Source of the DNA: Desulfobacter latus
GTDB taxonomy: Bacteria > Desulfobacterota > Desulfobacteria > Desulfobacterales > Desulfobacteraceae
Direction of reading: 5' to 3'
NCBI RefSeq assembly: GCF_013389365.1
Contig: NZ_JACADJ010000011.1
Location: 25,143-89,142, forward strand
DNA length: 64,000 nt
Shown piece after piece: positions 15,888-24,327 of the stretch. The position numbers and the translations under genes are program-made. The notes under the pieces are model-generated. The model worked only from the letters and a program-made list of their open reading frames with translations. It had not been told where the DNA came from and did no database searches. Position 1 is the stretch's first letter, and every line of letters begins with the position of its first letter.

Positions 15888-18164
15888 ATGAGCCGCTTAT
15901 TGCCCTTTTTTTTGATTCTTTTTCTTGTCCTTGGAGGCTGCGCTTCCGACCAGCAAAAAGCCGAGACCTTTATCCGGGAAGGAAAAGCGTATTTTGAAAA
16001 GCAGGAATATGCCAAGGCTGAGATTCAGCTGAAAAATGCAATCAAGCTGGAACCGGAATCCACAGAGGCACACCACCTCCTGGCCCAAGCCTATCTGCAG
16101 CAGAAAAACACCCAGAAAGCCTTTACCACATTTTTGCGACTGGAGCAGCTGGAACCGGATAATCTTGAAACCAAACGCCGGCTGGCCTCGTTTTATGTTC
16201 TGGCCCAAAAATGGCTTGAGGCGGAAAAAAAAGTGGAACAGGTCCTTGCTGTGGACCCGGATAACATCCAGGGGCTTTATCTGAAAGCCGGAATTCTGGG
16301 CAGCAAAAAAGAGGGACTTGATACCCTGGAACCCATCTATGACCGGATTCTTGCGCTGGATGCCAACCAGATTAAAGCCATGCTGGTCCTTGGACGCATC
16401 TACCAGACCCAGGGGAAGTTCGACAAGGCTGAATCCATCTTGAAAAGCGCTGTTCAAACGGCCCCGGATGACCTGACGGTTAACCAGGCATTATTCATGT
16501 ATTACCTTGGCCACAAATTTGATGACAAAGCCCGGGCTGTTCTGGAAGCCTTGGTTCGGCGCAAACCGGAAGACGTTCAACCCAGGATCATGCTGGCCAC
16601 CTTCCATGCCGGGCGTAATGAAAACAGCCTGGCCGAAGCGTCCTTTTTAAAGGCTGTTGAACTGGCTCCGGACAATCCGCTGCCCCATATGCTCATTGCC
16701 CGGTTCTACAATGCCAATGAACAGTTTGACAAGGCAGAACGTTTTATCAAAAAAGCCCTGGCCATCCATCCGGACGATGCCGGTTTAAAAACTGTGTATG
16801 CGGATTTTTATTTTCATAACAAGGCGTATAAAAAAGCTGAAGAAATCGTCGATGAGGTATTATCGGTACGCCCCGACTTTCCCCAGGCCAAGGTCCTCAA
16901 AGGAAAACTGCTGATATTGCGGAAAGAACTGGATCAGGCCGGGCAGATTTTCCTCTCTCTATTAGAAGAGGAGCCTGAATCCGCCCAGTACAATTTTCTA
17001 ATGGGATCTGTCCTGCTGGAAAGCGGAAAACCAGACCAGGCCATGGGTTATCTTGCCAAAACCCTGGAAAAGGACCCTCGTCACCTCAAGGCCAGGATCA
17101 CAATGGCAGATATCTATTTCAAACAGGCCGATTATTTTCTGGCCGAGTCTGAAACCAGCAAGGCATTAAACTTAAGTCCTAAAAACTATAACGCCCTTTT
17201 ACTTCAGGGAAATATTTACGCTGCCCGGCAGGAACTAAAAAAAGCCCGGGCTGTTTATGAGGCGTTGATCCAGAGCCACCCTGAAAATCCGGCGGCCCTG
17301 TTCCGGCTGGGCAATCTTTATATAATGGATAAAAAACCGGACAAGGCCCTGGAAGTCTATGACAAGGCTTTGGCCCTCAACCCGAACCTCATGGATGTCT
17401 TTATCAACCTCATCCGGCTATACAGTGCCAAAAAAGAATACCAGGTCGCCCTTGACAGGTGCGACGCCCATCTGGCGTCCATGGAAAACGCCTCTCCCAT
17501 TGTGGTCTCCATTATCCAAGAACTCAGGGGAAATCTTTACATGGCCCTTGGAGAGACGGAGGCCGCAAAAAAAGCCTTTGAGCTGTCCATTGAGAATAAT
17601 CCCAAATTTATTCAGCCCTATCTTTCCCTGGCCAAAATTTTTCGTTCTCAAAAAAATAATGACAAAGAGCTGGAGATGTATCAAGATCTGCTGGTCGAGC
17701 GGCCGGACCAGGCCGGCCCCCATTACTATCTCGCGACCTTTTACGAAAAATATGGGGAAGACGATCTGGCAGAATCGCACTACCAGAAAGTCCTGGAACT
17801 TAACCCGGACCATATTCCAGCCATGAACAACCTGGCCTATTTTCTGGCCGAGCGGAACAAGGAGATGAACAAGGCCCTGGATCTGGCCAGAAAGGCCAGG
17901 GAACTTGGCGGGGAAAATCCTGCCATCATGGATACCCTGGGCTGGATTTATTATAAAAAAGAACTCTATGATTCCGCCATTCAAGAGTTCTCCAACTGCA
18001 TTGAAAAAGAGCCTGAAAACCCTATGTTTAACTACCATCTTGGCCTGGCTTGCAACAAGCAATGGGATTATATTAATGCTCAGAAATACCTGAAAAAGGC
18101 GCTTGAACTGGATAAGGATTTTAAAGGGGCGGATGAGGCCAGGAAGATCCTTGAACAGATTTGA
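15888..18164 (+). CDS. TPR-repeat outer-envelope lipoprotein
   Basis: 758 residues. A short lipoprotein signal peptide ends in the lipobox LVLGGC (Cys18), then about 20 tetratricopeptide repeats of 34 residues fill the rest (for example YFEKQEYAKAEIQLKNAIK, with the A/Y/A/P positions typical of TPRs). The overall design resembles PrsT-type and other giant TPR lipoproteins linked with exopolysaccharide or protein-export systems, but no PEP-CTERM or export genes are adjacent. Strong AGGAGG ribosome site. Likely a periplasmic scaffold. Confidence 0.85.
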   Translation: MSRLLPFFLILFLVLGGCASDQQKAETFIREGKAYFEKQEYAKAEIQLKNAIKLEPESTEAHHLLAQAYLQQKNTQKAFTTFLRLEQLEPDNLETKRRLASFYVLAQKWLEAEKKVEQVLAVDPDNIQGLYLKAGILGSKKEGLDTLEPIYDRILALDANQIKAMLVLGRIYQTQGKFDKAESILKSAVQTAPDDLTVNQALFMYYLGHKFDDKARAVLEALVRRKPEDVQPRIMLATFHAGRNENSLAEASFLKAVELAPDNPLPHMLIARFYNANEQFDKAERFIKKALAIHPDDAGLKTVYADFYFHNKAYKKAEEIVDEVLSVRPDFPQAKVLKGKLLILRKELDQAGQIFLSLLEEEPESAQYNFLMGSVLLESGKPDQAMGYLAKTLEKDPRHLKARITMADIYFKQADYFLAESETSKALNLSPKNYNALLLQGNIYAARQELKKARAVYEALIQSHPENPAALFRLGNLYIMDKKPDKALEVYDKALALNPNLMDVFINLIRLYSAKKEYQVALDRCDAHLASMENASPIVVSIIQELRGNLYMALGETEAAKKAFELSIENNPKFIQPYLSLAKIFRSQKNNDKELEMYQDLLVERPDQAGPHYYLATFYEKYGEDDLAESHYQKVLELNPDHIPAMNNLAYFLAERNKEMNKALDLARKARELGGENPAIMDTLGWIYYKKELYDSAIQEFSNCIEKEPENPMFNYHLGLACNKQWDYINAQKYLKKALELDKDFKGADEARKILEQI

Positions 18165-18202
18165 GGCGGTCTGGGTTTACGTTTGAGGACGCCGTTTTTT
18201 TT
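18165..18202 (+). terminator. Weak terminator after the TPR lipoprotein gene
   Basis: A short GGCG (18165-18168) / CGCC (18190-18193) stem with imperfect extension is followed by an eight-T run (18195-18202), just before the convergent HEAT-receiver gene. Confidence 0.35.
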
Positions 18203-18224
18203 AAAGAATCTGCACCTGGCTATT

Positions 18225-19937
18225 TTACCCGGTCAGGGCTTTGAGGCGGCCGGGTTTGGGTGGAAACTCCCAGAATCCGTTAATGCCATAAGTCTTTAAC
18301 ATTAATGCCAAATGGCTTTTGTCCAGATGCTGCTGCAGGGAACTTATCATGAGGGGAACCTCTTCTGCCGGATAAAGTTCTCTGATTTCAACAGCAAGAT
18401 CTGTGATCCGCATCTGTCTGACAAAAAAATCGGTTATGATGCCGGCCGGCTTTTCACTTACAATGAATTCGAATGCCTCCTGGGGGGCCGAAAAGGTTCG
18501 GGCGCAGAATCCGCACCCGTGAATGAGTTTGGAAACGACGTCCGTATAGGGTGCTGATTGATGAATCACCACAACCACCGGTTGGTCTGCCCTGCTTCGA
18601 CTTTCCCTGATCCGGGCCAATTTTTTGGCGGTTGCGGTTTGTTTGCGGTTTTCAAGAATGCTGATCCAGGTGTCAATGGCCCTGAGCGGCGCAGACGATT
18701 CCAGATAGTTTGAACTGATATATGAAAATGTGTCCGAGGCCATCAATGCGTCTATGAGCCGGGACGCGCATGTATCCAGAATAGTCGTGGTCAGCGTTTC
18801 ACCTGCCGTGGTGCCGGATTCAATTTTTTTTCTGATTTCGGCAACCACATAATCCGAACAATGTGTGTCCAGGGCCCTGATGGCGGCCATGCTCACAAAA
18901 ACAGCCGGATCTGTGACTGCTTTTACAATGGGGGCTGTGGATTCAAGTCCAGGGTAATGTGACAGGGCCGTATACAAAGAAAAGCGGATCGAATTTTTAA
19001 GATCTTTTTTTTCGGTGAGTGTCAAAAGGTCACCCAGCGATTCCCGGGGAATGGTTCTGCCGATAAGTATCAATAGATTCTCCAGCAAATCAGGTGTCTG
19101 GGTGTTCAGGTTGTCATGCAGGGCCTCTGCCACTTCGGGGCTTTTGTCACTAAAATAATCAAAGGCGTTGAACCGGTCTTCAATATGTGGTGAAGCCAGC
19201 AGCCGAACATTATTTTTATAAGGATCCTGATGAGACGTTGCCGGGTGTGACGTTGTCGGGTGGGGCGGTGCGGATTCGATCGGTACCGGTTTAGGCGTTA
19301 TCGGCTGCGATGGTCCAGATCTGGACGGTTTAGGGCTTTTCCGGGACGGATGGATAGATATGGCTTTCCGTTTACCCTTTAAAAAGGCCAGGGCATCCAG
19401 GACATCCAAATCACATTTGTCGGTTTTTGCAATCTGTTCCAACCGCTGCACAGCCTTGTTCGTGCCGATACGTTCCATGGCGGTGACCGCTTCTTTACGC
19501 AGTTCAAGATCATTGTAAAAAACAAATTCCGCCAGATCATCAACGAAAAATTCCATACCAAGTCGGCCGGCGGCCCGGAAGATCTCCTTGAGCAGATCCG
19601 TGTCGGTCTCCTTGCTCAGGATATGCTTGATTAAATGGATGATAGGCCCGGGACGCTCCGGGTTGGTGTGGTTAATCAGGATCAGGGAAAATTTAAAATT
19701 AATGTGTGCCCGGTCCAGGGTGAGTTGATACAGGCGTGGGCGAAGGGGATGGGTGGGCCCCATGGTATTCATAAGAAAAAATAAAATATCATAGGCAATC
19801 GTATCCGGCGCCAGGGCAAGCTGTTCAATCATAGCCTGCTGCTGCGCTTCATCAAGGTTTAAAATCGGTGACAGGGTATTTGAATTTATCTCCCCTGTTT
19901 TGATCATTCTTTTAAATTCTGTAATAAATGAGGCCAT
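18225..19937 (-). CDS. HEAT-repeat protein with C-terminal receiver-like domain
   Basis: 570 residues, cytosolic. Residues about 80-190 and 240-440 carry HEAT-like repeats (ELRKEAVTAMERIGTNKAVQ), separated by a Pro/Ser-rich linker (about 195-235). Residues about 450-570 look like a CheY-type receiver: a hydrophobic strand, the phospho-acceptor region GIITDFF with Asp, a Ser-Ser at the switch position, and a Lys near the end. One of the paired acidic residues usually found after strand 1 is not obvious, so phosphorylation is uncertain. It follows galE by 9 nt on the same strand. Confidence 0.7.
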   Translation of the reverse strand: MASFITEFKRMIKTGEINSNTLSPILNLDEAQQQAMIEQLALAPDTIAYDILFFLMNTMGPTHPLRPRLYQLTLDRAHINFKFSLILINHTNPERPGPIIHLIKHILSKETDTDLLKEIFRAAGRLGMEFFVDDLAEFVFYNDLELRKEAVTAMERIGTNKAVQRLEQIAKTDKCDLDVLDALAFLKGKRKAISIHPSRKSPKPSRSGPSQPITPKPVPIESAPPHPTTSHPATSHQDPYKNNVRLLASPHIEDRFNAFDYFSDKSPEVAEALHDNLNTQTPDLLENLLILIGRTIPRESLGDLLTLTEKKDLKNSIRFSLYTALSHYPGLESTAPIVKAVTDPAVFVSMAAIRALDTHCSDYVVAEIRKKIESGTTAGETLTTTILDTCASRLIDALMASDTFSYISSNYLESSAPLRAIDTWISILENRKQTATAKKLARIRESRSRADQPVVVVIHQSAPYTDVVSKLIHGCGFCARTFSAPQEAFEFIVSEKPAGIITDFFVRQMRITDLAVEIRELYPAEEVPLMISSLQQHLDKSHLALMLKTYGINGFWEFPPKPGRLKALTG

Positions 19938-19946
19938 CTGTTTTTC

Positions 19947-20963
19947 TTATGAATCATATCCGTTAGGGTTTTTCTGCTGCCAGCGCCATGCATCTTTACA
20001 CATGTCTTCAATGTCCAGGGCGGCTTTCCAGCCAAGTTCGCGCTCGGCTTTAGACGGGTCTGCCCAGCAGGCGGCGATGTCGCCGGGTCTGCGGGGGCCT
20101 ATTTCGTAGGGGATATTGTGTCCGCAAGCCTTTTCAAACCCTTTGATCATCTCAATTACCGAATACCCCCGGCCGGTGCCGAGGTTGTAAATGTCTACGC
20201 CCGGGGATTCCATGAGCCTTTGAAGACAGCTGATATGTCCCTTGGCAAGGTCGGTGACATGGATGAAATCCCGGACCCCGGTGCCGTCCGGGGTGTCATA
20301 ATCATTGCCGAAAACATTGACCCGGGGCAACTGCCCTATGGCCACCCGGGCCACATAAGGCATCAGATTATTGGGAATATCCCTGGGATCTTCGCCGATC
20401 TCTCCGGATGGATGCGCTCCCACCGGGTTGAAATATCGCAGCAGGGTAATGTGCCATTTGGGGTCGGCGGTGTAAAGATCGGACAGGATTTCTTCAATCA
20501 TCAGTTTGGTTCGGCCGTAGGGGTTGGTTACGGACAGAGGAAAATCTTCGGTGATGGGCAAACTGGCCGGATTGCCGTACACCGTGGCGGATGATGAAAA
20601 TACAATGGCGGTAACCCCTGATTTTTCCATGGCGGCAATCAGGTTCAGGGTACCGGTGATATTGTTGTGGTAATAGCGCAGGGGCTGTGAAACCGATTCT
20701 CCCACAGCTTTAAGCCCTGCAAAGTGAATCACGGCCTCAATATCTTTATGGGCGTTGAACACCGCATGGGTGCCGGCATCATCCAGCAAATCCGTTTGGA
20801 AAAACGCAAGGTCTTTTCGCGTAATGTTTCTAATCCGGTCAAGGGCCCTGGCTGACGAGTTGACAAGATTGTCCAGTACGACCACGTCGTGGCCCTGGTT
20901 CAGCAGTTCGACGCAGGTATGGCTGCCGATATATCCGGCACCGCCGGTGACAAGAATTTTCAT
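19947..20963 (-). CDS. galE: UDP-glucose 4-epimerase
   Basis: 338 residues, short-chain dehydrogenase fold. TGGAGYIGSHT binds NAD at the N-terminus; the catalytic Ser-Tyr-Lys triad is represented by FSSSATVYG and NPYGRTK. Interconverts UDP-glucose and UDP-galactose for surface polysaccharides, consistent with the LPS genes further along. Its ATG overlaps the stop of the upstream U32-like gene by 4 nt. Confidence 0.95.
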   Translation of the reverse strand: MKILVTGGAGYIGSHTCVELLNQGHDVVVLDNLVNSSARALDRIRNITRKDLAFFQTDLLDDAGTHAVFNAHKDIEAVIHFAGLKAVGESVSQPLRYYHNNITGTLNLIAAMEKSGVTAIVFSSSATVYGNPASLPITEDFPLSVTNPYGRTKLMIEEILSDLYTADPKWHITLLRYFNPVGAHPSGEIGEDPRDIPNNLMPYVARVAIGQLPRVNVFGNDYDTPDGTGVRDFIHVTDLAKGHISCLQRLMESPGVDIYNLGTGRGYSVIEMIKGFEKACGHNIPYEIGPRRPGDIAACWADPSKAERELGWKAALDIEDMCKDAWRWQQKNPNGYDS

Positions 20964-22033
20964 TTAAATTCCTTGTAAGGTTTGAAAGTTATCTCTTTTT
21001 TCCACGCCACCTTGTTGAATAATTCAGAACATATTTTACATGTTTTGCACATTTTTGTACAGGCGGTAAGGGTGTTAAAAAACCGGCTTCCCAGGCGAGA
21101 ATTATCTATGTGCCATTGCCGGGCAAGTGTTTCCGGTGTATCCATCAGGTCAAGAAGATTGCCGTTAAAATTTTCCTGGATATAGGCACTGATGCACCTT
21201 TTTAAAAACTGAACGCCCCGGGTACGGCCGCAAAGCTTTATCCCGTCGGCAACGCCTTGATAATGGTGAATGTCTTCGGGCCGGATGAAAGGGGATTTCA
21301 GAAACGCCTGGGGGTGAACGTCAAAATAGGCCTGGCACCCTATATTCTGATTCATTTGAAATGTGCTTTCCCGGACAAGTCCGGTATTGGAAAGGGCAAT
21401 ATGGGCATCATGGCTGAGCTTGAACGGACATTGATAAATGCAGCCTTCATTGGCCAGCAGTTCAATGCGTATGTCCGGATCGTACCCTTTGACTGCCTTA
21501 GACAGGGCAGCCAGTTTTTCAAGGTTTCTGTTTAAAGCGCGGTCAGGCACAATGCGCGCCGGCTTTTTAAACCGGGACAGGGCAAGCAGATCAAAAAAAG
21601 AGAAAAATTTTTCAGGGCTGTCCAGCATGGCGTTTATTCCCGGTACCGCTTCAAGACGAGGGACAATTTCATGCCCTGTCTGGTCAAGGGCGCGCAAAAG
21701 ATACATATCTGAAAGCACAATACCTTTTATCCCGACACTATTGTCAAGGTGTGCAATATCATCGAGTATGCCGGACAACGTGGTGTTATCCGTATATACA
21801 TCGGGGGGGATGAAGCGGGTGTTCATTAAGATATATTTGTCAATTGCCTTCAAAGCGGACAGGGTGTTGCATAGATCCCGGGTCTGTGATGCAAGGTTAT
21901 CAGCAATTCGTACCCTGGCATCGGTTACAGGTCCTGAAGGCAATGGAAAATATATGGATGAAAGGTTTGATGCGTGCCTCGTGAGAAACCGGGCATAGCC
22001 TTTGTCCGGAATAAAGGGGACAGACAGTTTCAT
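20960..22033 (-). CDS. U32-peptidase-like protein with Cys clusters (possible Fe-S)
   Basis: About 357 residues with a TIM-barrel-like pattern. The central NEGCIYQCPFKLSHD segment (two Cys) and the C-terminal CTKMCKTCKIC resemble the iron-sulfur-binding Cys of UbiU/UbiV and other U32 family proteins. Those act in O2-independent hydroxylation or tRNA/rRNA modification; the substrate here is unknown. ATG 22033 is the best start, though an upstream in-frame TTG (22045) exists. The start codon and the 40 nt before it are part of the IscB element 3' end, and no ordinary Shine-Dalgarno is seen. Couples to galE by ATGA. Confidence 0.6.
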   Translation of the reverse strand: MKLSVPFIPDKGYARFLTRHASNLSSIYFPLPSGPVTDARVRIADNLASQTRDLCNTLSALKAIDKYILMNTRFIPPDVYTDNTTLSGILDDIAHLDNSVGIKGIVLSDMYLLRALDQTGHEIVPRLEAVPGINAMLDSPEKFFSFFDLLALSRFKKPARIVPDRALNRNLEKLAALSKAVKGYDPDIRIELLANEGCIYQCPFKLSHDAHIALSNTGLVRESTFQMNQNIGCQAYFDVHPQAFLKSPFIRPEDIHHYQGVADGIKLCGRTRGVQFLKRCISAYIQENFNGNLLDLMDTPETLARQWHIDNSRLGSRFFNTLTACTKMCKTCKICSELFNKVAWKKEITFKPYKEFK

Positions 22034-22092
22034 AAAATGCGGCAAGGAACCCCCTGAGTCTTTAGCTCAGGGGAGGAATTGCCGCCCTCCTT
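22031..22092 (-). repeat. 3' end of the IscB element: long compound hairpin
   Basis: Nested inverted repeats: CCCCTGAG (22051-22058) with CTCAGGGG (22066-22073) inside GGCAA (22041-22045) with TTGCC (22079-22083). The form is like right-end hairpins of IS200/IS605-family elements. The flanks (22031-22049 and 22075-22092) recur at 53770-53802 without the inner hairpin. Confidence 0.6.
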
Positions 22093-22122
22093 ATAATAAT
22101 TTAGTAGTCCAGGTAGCGGACC

Positions 22123-23415
22123 TTAGCACGTCGTATTGTAGGAATAGCCGTCAGATGCGTGAAGCAGCCTGCAGTATTTCCAGCTAATGCCCTGTACTGT
22201 TTTGTCCACTGTTTTAATGTTAAACGATCCGCTTTTTCTGACAGCGACACGTCCGATGTACGTTCCAACCTTTTTGCCGGAAGTGACAACCGCCTTGACG
22301 ATGTCGCCCGTCTGAAATCCTTTGACTTTTTTCTCAGTTGACTTTGCTGTTGTCCGGGGGAATCCGAACTTGTTTACCCTGCACATCTGCCTTGAACCAT
22401 GACCGTCTGCCTTTACAATCAACACGGCCTTATCGATCTGAAACATCTTTTCCGGTGTGCTTTTCCCAACACAGGCGGCATCGAGCCAATGCGTTTTGTA
22501 AAGTCCCCTGGTCGTCCGGTTGAATTTTGTCAGACCGCCGGAGCCTGTTTCAACCGGCAGTCCGGTTTTTTTCAAGGTACGGAACAAGTCCCATCGGGTC
22601 GTGTTGACGGCGCCCGCATCCTTGAGCGGCACTTTGGACTGCTTTTGAATTCGCTTCAACAGTCCCGGTTTCCTTGAAAGGAACTCTTCTAGGGGCTTGT
22701 TCCCCTTCTTCCTGTTGCACGCCGTACAGGCCAGTGTCAGATTGCTGACTCTGTTGGAACCGCCTTTCGATCTCGGTACGATATGTTCAATCTCCAATGG
22801 GATATCTGTTTTTCCGCAATAGGCACACGTTCTGTCCCATTTTTCCAGAAGGTATTCCCGTACCTCATACCCCATGAGTTCCCCCTGCTGATACGCGACA
22901 CCGGATATTTCGGGATTCTGTATTTTCTGCATGTCAAACCGAACCAACTCCATTGAAATTGCCTGAATATTGCAAAACCGGCACAAGCGGTTGACCCAGG
23001 TTTCGATATTGTGAACCCGGCTTTTTAATGAAGGCGGCAGCCATCCTTTCGCCCTGGTCCGGTTATCAAAGCGCGGTTTTCGGTATCGCGTTTTCCGGTT
23101 TCTCCGGGATCTTCTAATGGCTCGTCTTGATTCCAGATTATTTTTGATCTGCCAGCCTCGATGTCTCAGTTCCATGGCAAAAACAATCTCTCCGGTATCG
23201 TCGTTAATCACGGCAATTCCGGTCTCTCTACTGCCCGGATCAATCTTGATCCGCAATGGGTTTGATGCCACGTCCAAAACGGTCTCTTTCAAAATGATTG
23301 TGAAGGGGAACTGTCTGAAAACTGAGGCTTTCCCTTCTGTTAAAAGCAGTCTTGCTTTTGCCGGATGTACCGGATTCTGAGGCTTTTTGTTTGTATCCAG
23401 AACAAATACACTCAA
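22123..23415 (-). CDS. iscB: IscB RNA-guided endonuclease (Cas9 ancestor family)
   Basis: 430 residues. An N-terminal PLMP-type domain (PQNPVHPAKARLLLTEGKA, 12-30) precedes RuvC-I (IKIDPGSRETGIAV, Asp59), an Arg-rich bridge helix (residues 97-121), RuvC-II (SMELVRFD, Glu156), an inserted HNH domain (CAYC at 197-200, catalytic IEHIVP His211, CTAC at 230-233) and RuvC-III (THWLDAACV, His309/Asp312). The C-terminus ends in the usual DGYSY box. All catalytic residues are there, so both nuclease sites look functional. Translation starts at TTG 23415 after AGAGG. The omega-RNA lies directly upstream. Known IscBs cut double-stranded DNA guided by the omega-RNA 5' end. Confidence 0.93.
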   Translation of the reverse strand: MSVFVLDTNKKPQNPVHPAKARLLLTEGKASVFRQFPFTIILKETVLDVASNPLRIKIDPGSRETGIAVINDDTGEIVFAMELRHRGWQIKNNLESRRAIRRSRRNRKTRYRKPRFDNRTRAKGWLPPSLKSRVHNIETWVNRLCRFCNIQAISMELVRFDMQKIQNPEISGVAYQQGELMGYEVREYLLEKWDRTCAYCGKTDIPLEIEHIVPRSKGGSNRVSNLTLACTACNRKKGNKPLEEFLSRKPGLLKRIQKQSKVPLKDAGAVNTTRWDLFRTLKKTGLPVETGSGGLTKFNRTTRGLYKTHWLDAACVGKSTPEKMFQIDKAVLIVKADGHGSRQMCRVNKFGFPRTTAKSTEKKVKGFQTGDIVKAVVTSGKKVGTYIGRVAVRKSGSFNIKTVDKTVQGISWKYCRLLHASDGYSYNTTC

Positions 23416-23650
23416 TTTTAAAATCCTCTTGTTTCCAAGGTAATGTTTGCCTCGTCAATGTTATGATCGGGTTTGGCGCAAGCAGCACCGGCTTAACCCC
23501 TTAAACCTGTTTAACCACTTGCCGTAGAACCTGGAGCTGGCGAGCACCCCAGGGTACCTGTTTCCGATCTAACGTAGTACTCGAAGCACTTAGACTGGTC
23601 AACTTTGGGGCTTTTTCAAGCCCCTCGGTCTTTAGCCGAGGGGTAGTTGA
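23416..23650 (-). ncRNA. Omega-RNA of the IscB element
   Basis: The 235 nt upstream of iscB are non-coding and highly structured. From the 5' side on the minus strand: GTCAACT pairs with AGTTGAC, enclosing a CCCCTCGG/CCGAGGGG hairpin and a GGGGCTT/AAGCCCC hairpin; further structure follows around AGGTACCCTGG. The guide would be the ~16 nt of host sequence immediately 5' (about 23650-23666). A closely matching layout occurs at 63874-64000. The exact RNA ends are inference. Confidence 0.75.
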
Positions 23651-24327
23651 CTGGTTCTTGCAATATCTTTATTTGATGCCCCCACCGCCTTAATAACAGC
23701 ATAAAACCTTTTCCCGGATTCAAAGGGAAGATCATTGGAAGAGCGATCCAGAGTCAGGCTTTTTCCGGCGGTCCGGTAAACATGCGAATACTTGCCGGAT
23801 TGCTCCCCCAGCAGAATTTTAAACAACGTAATGTCAGGGTTATGACTTTCCCATTTCAAGGTAAGTTTCCCATCGGCAAAAGAAGCCTGGAAAATATCCG
23901 GCGGAACGGGCGGCTGGGATTTTTTCGAAGGCCGTTCCCTGAGAGTGAACGCTATTGCAGGGGTTGAATGCATTAAAAGATCGTTTTTGAGCCGGTCGGT
24001 CATTTTTCCCTGGTCAAAAAAACCGAGCATTATGGAGAAATTTGCATTCTCGCCGTTAAAGGTTGGTGCAGCGCTGTGAAATTGCTTTCCGGAGATCACT
24101 GTGGCCTTAAATCCCTGACGGTTTCCCCAGGTGGGGTGGTCGTATTGCCTGCCGTAGTAAGTTCCGAAAGGGTTGATTTTGGCGCTGAACAATTTTTGTT
24201 TTCTGTCATACCTGATTTTTACCGGGGCAAACGCAAAATTTGAGGCCACAGTTTTGTCCATACCTACTGCCAGTCCCTTTTTTCCGGAAACCAGTGCGAT
24301 ATAACCATCCGTAATATGGTTATTCAC
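23632..24327 (-). CDS. C-terminal part of a glycoside-hydrolase-like protein, with fibronectin-III-like end
   Basis: 231 residues starting at GTG 24327, which overlaps the upstream stop as GTGA and has AAGGAG 8 nt before it. Residues 1-130 look like a beta-sandwich continuing the previous product; residues 140-231 look like a fibronectin type III domain (LTLKWESHNPDITLFKILLG and RFYAVIKAVGAS). The last eight codons and the stop are made of the omega-RNA 5' end (TSQLPLG). There is no signal peptide, so alone it would stay in the cytosol; it may be a split-off half of the exported enzyme upstream. Confidence 0.55.
   Translation of the reverse strand: MNNHITDGYIALVSGKKGLAVGMDKTVASNFAFAPVKIRYDRKQKLFSAKINPFGTYYGRQYDHPTWGNRQGFKATVISGKQFHSAAPTFNGENANFSIMLGFFDQGKMTDRLKNDLLMHSTPAIAFTLRERPSKKSQPPVPPDIFQASFADGKLTLKWESHNPDITLFKILLGEQSGKYSHVYRTAGKSLTLDRSSNDLPFESGKRFYAVIKAVGASNKDIARTSQLPLG

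Larger units (their letters stand above)
22031..23650 (-). mobile_element. IscB-type IS200/IS605-like element (no TnpA)
   Basis: The unit runs from the omega-RNA end near 23650 through iscB to the hairpin end at 22031. No Y1 transposase is present, so it would need one supplied in trans. On its 5' side it overlaps the last codons of the glycoside-hydrolase C-terminal gene; on its 3' side it reaches the start codon of the U32-like gene. Exact ends cannot be fixed without an empty site. Confidence 0.65.

Noticed and set aside
22101..22289. Small minus-strand frame inside the end of iscB
   Set aside because: Out-of-frame shadow of the IscB C-terminus.
23590..23650. Hairpins before iscB as an ordinary terminator
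   Set aside because: They lie upstream of iscB and recur with covariation at 63874-64000, so omega-RNA structure explains them better.
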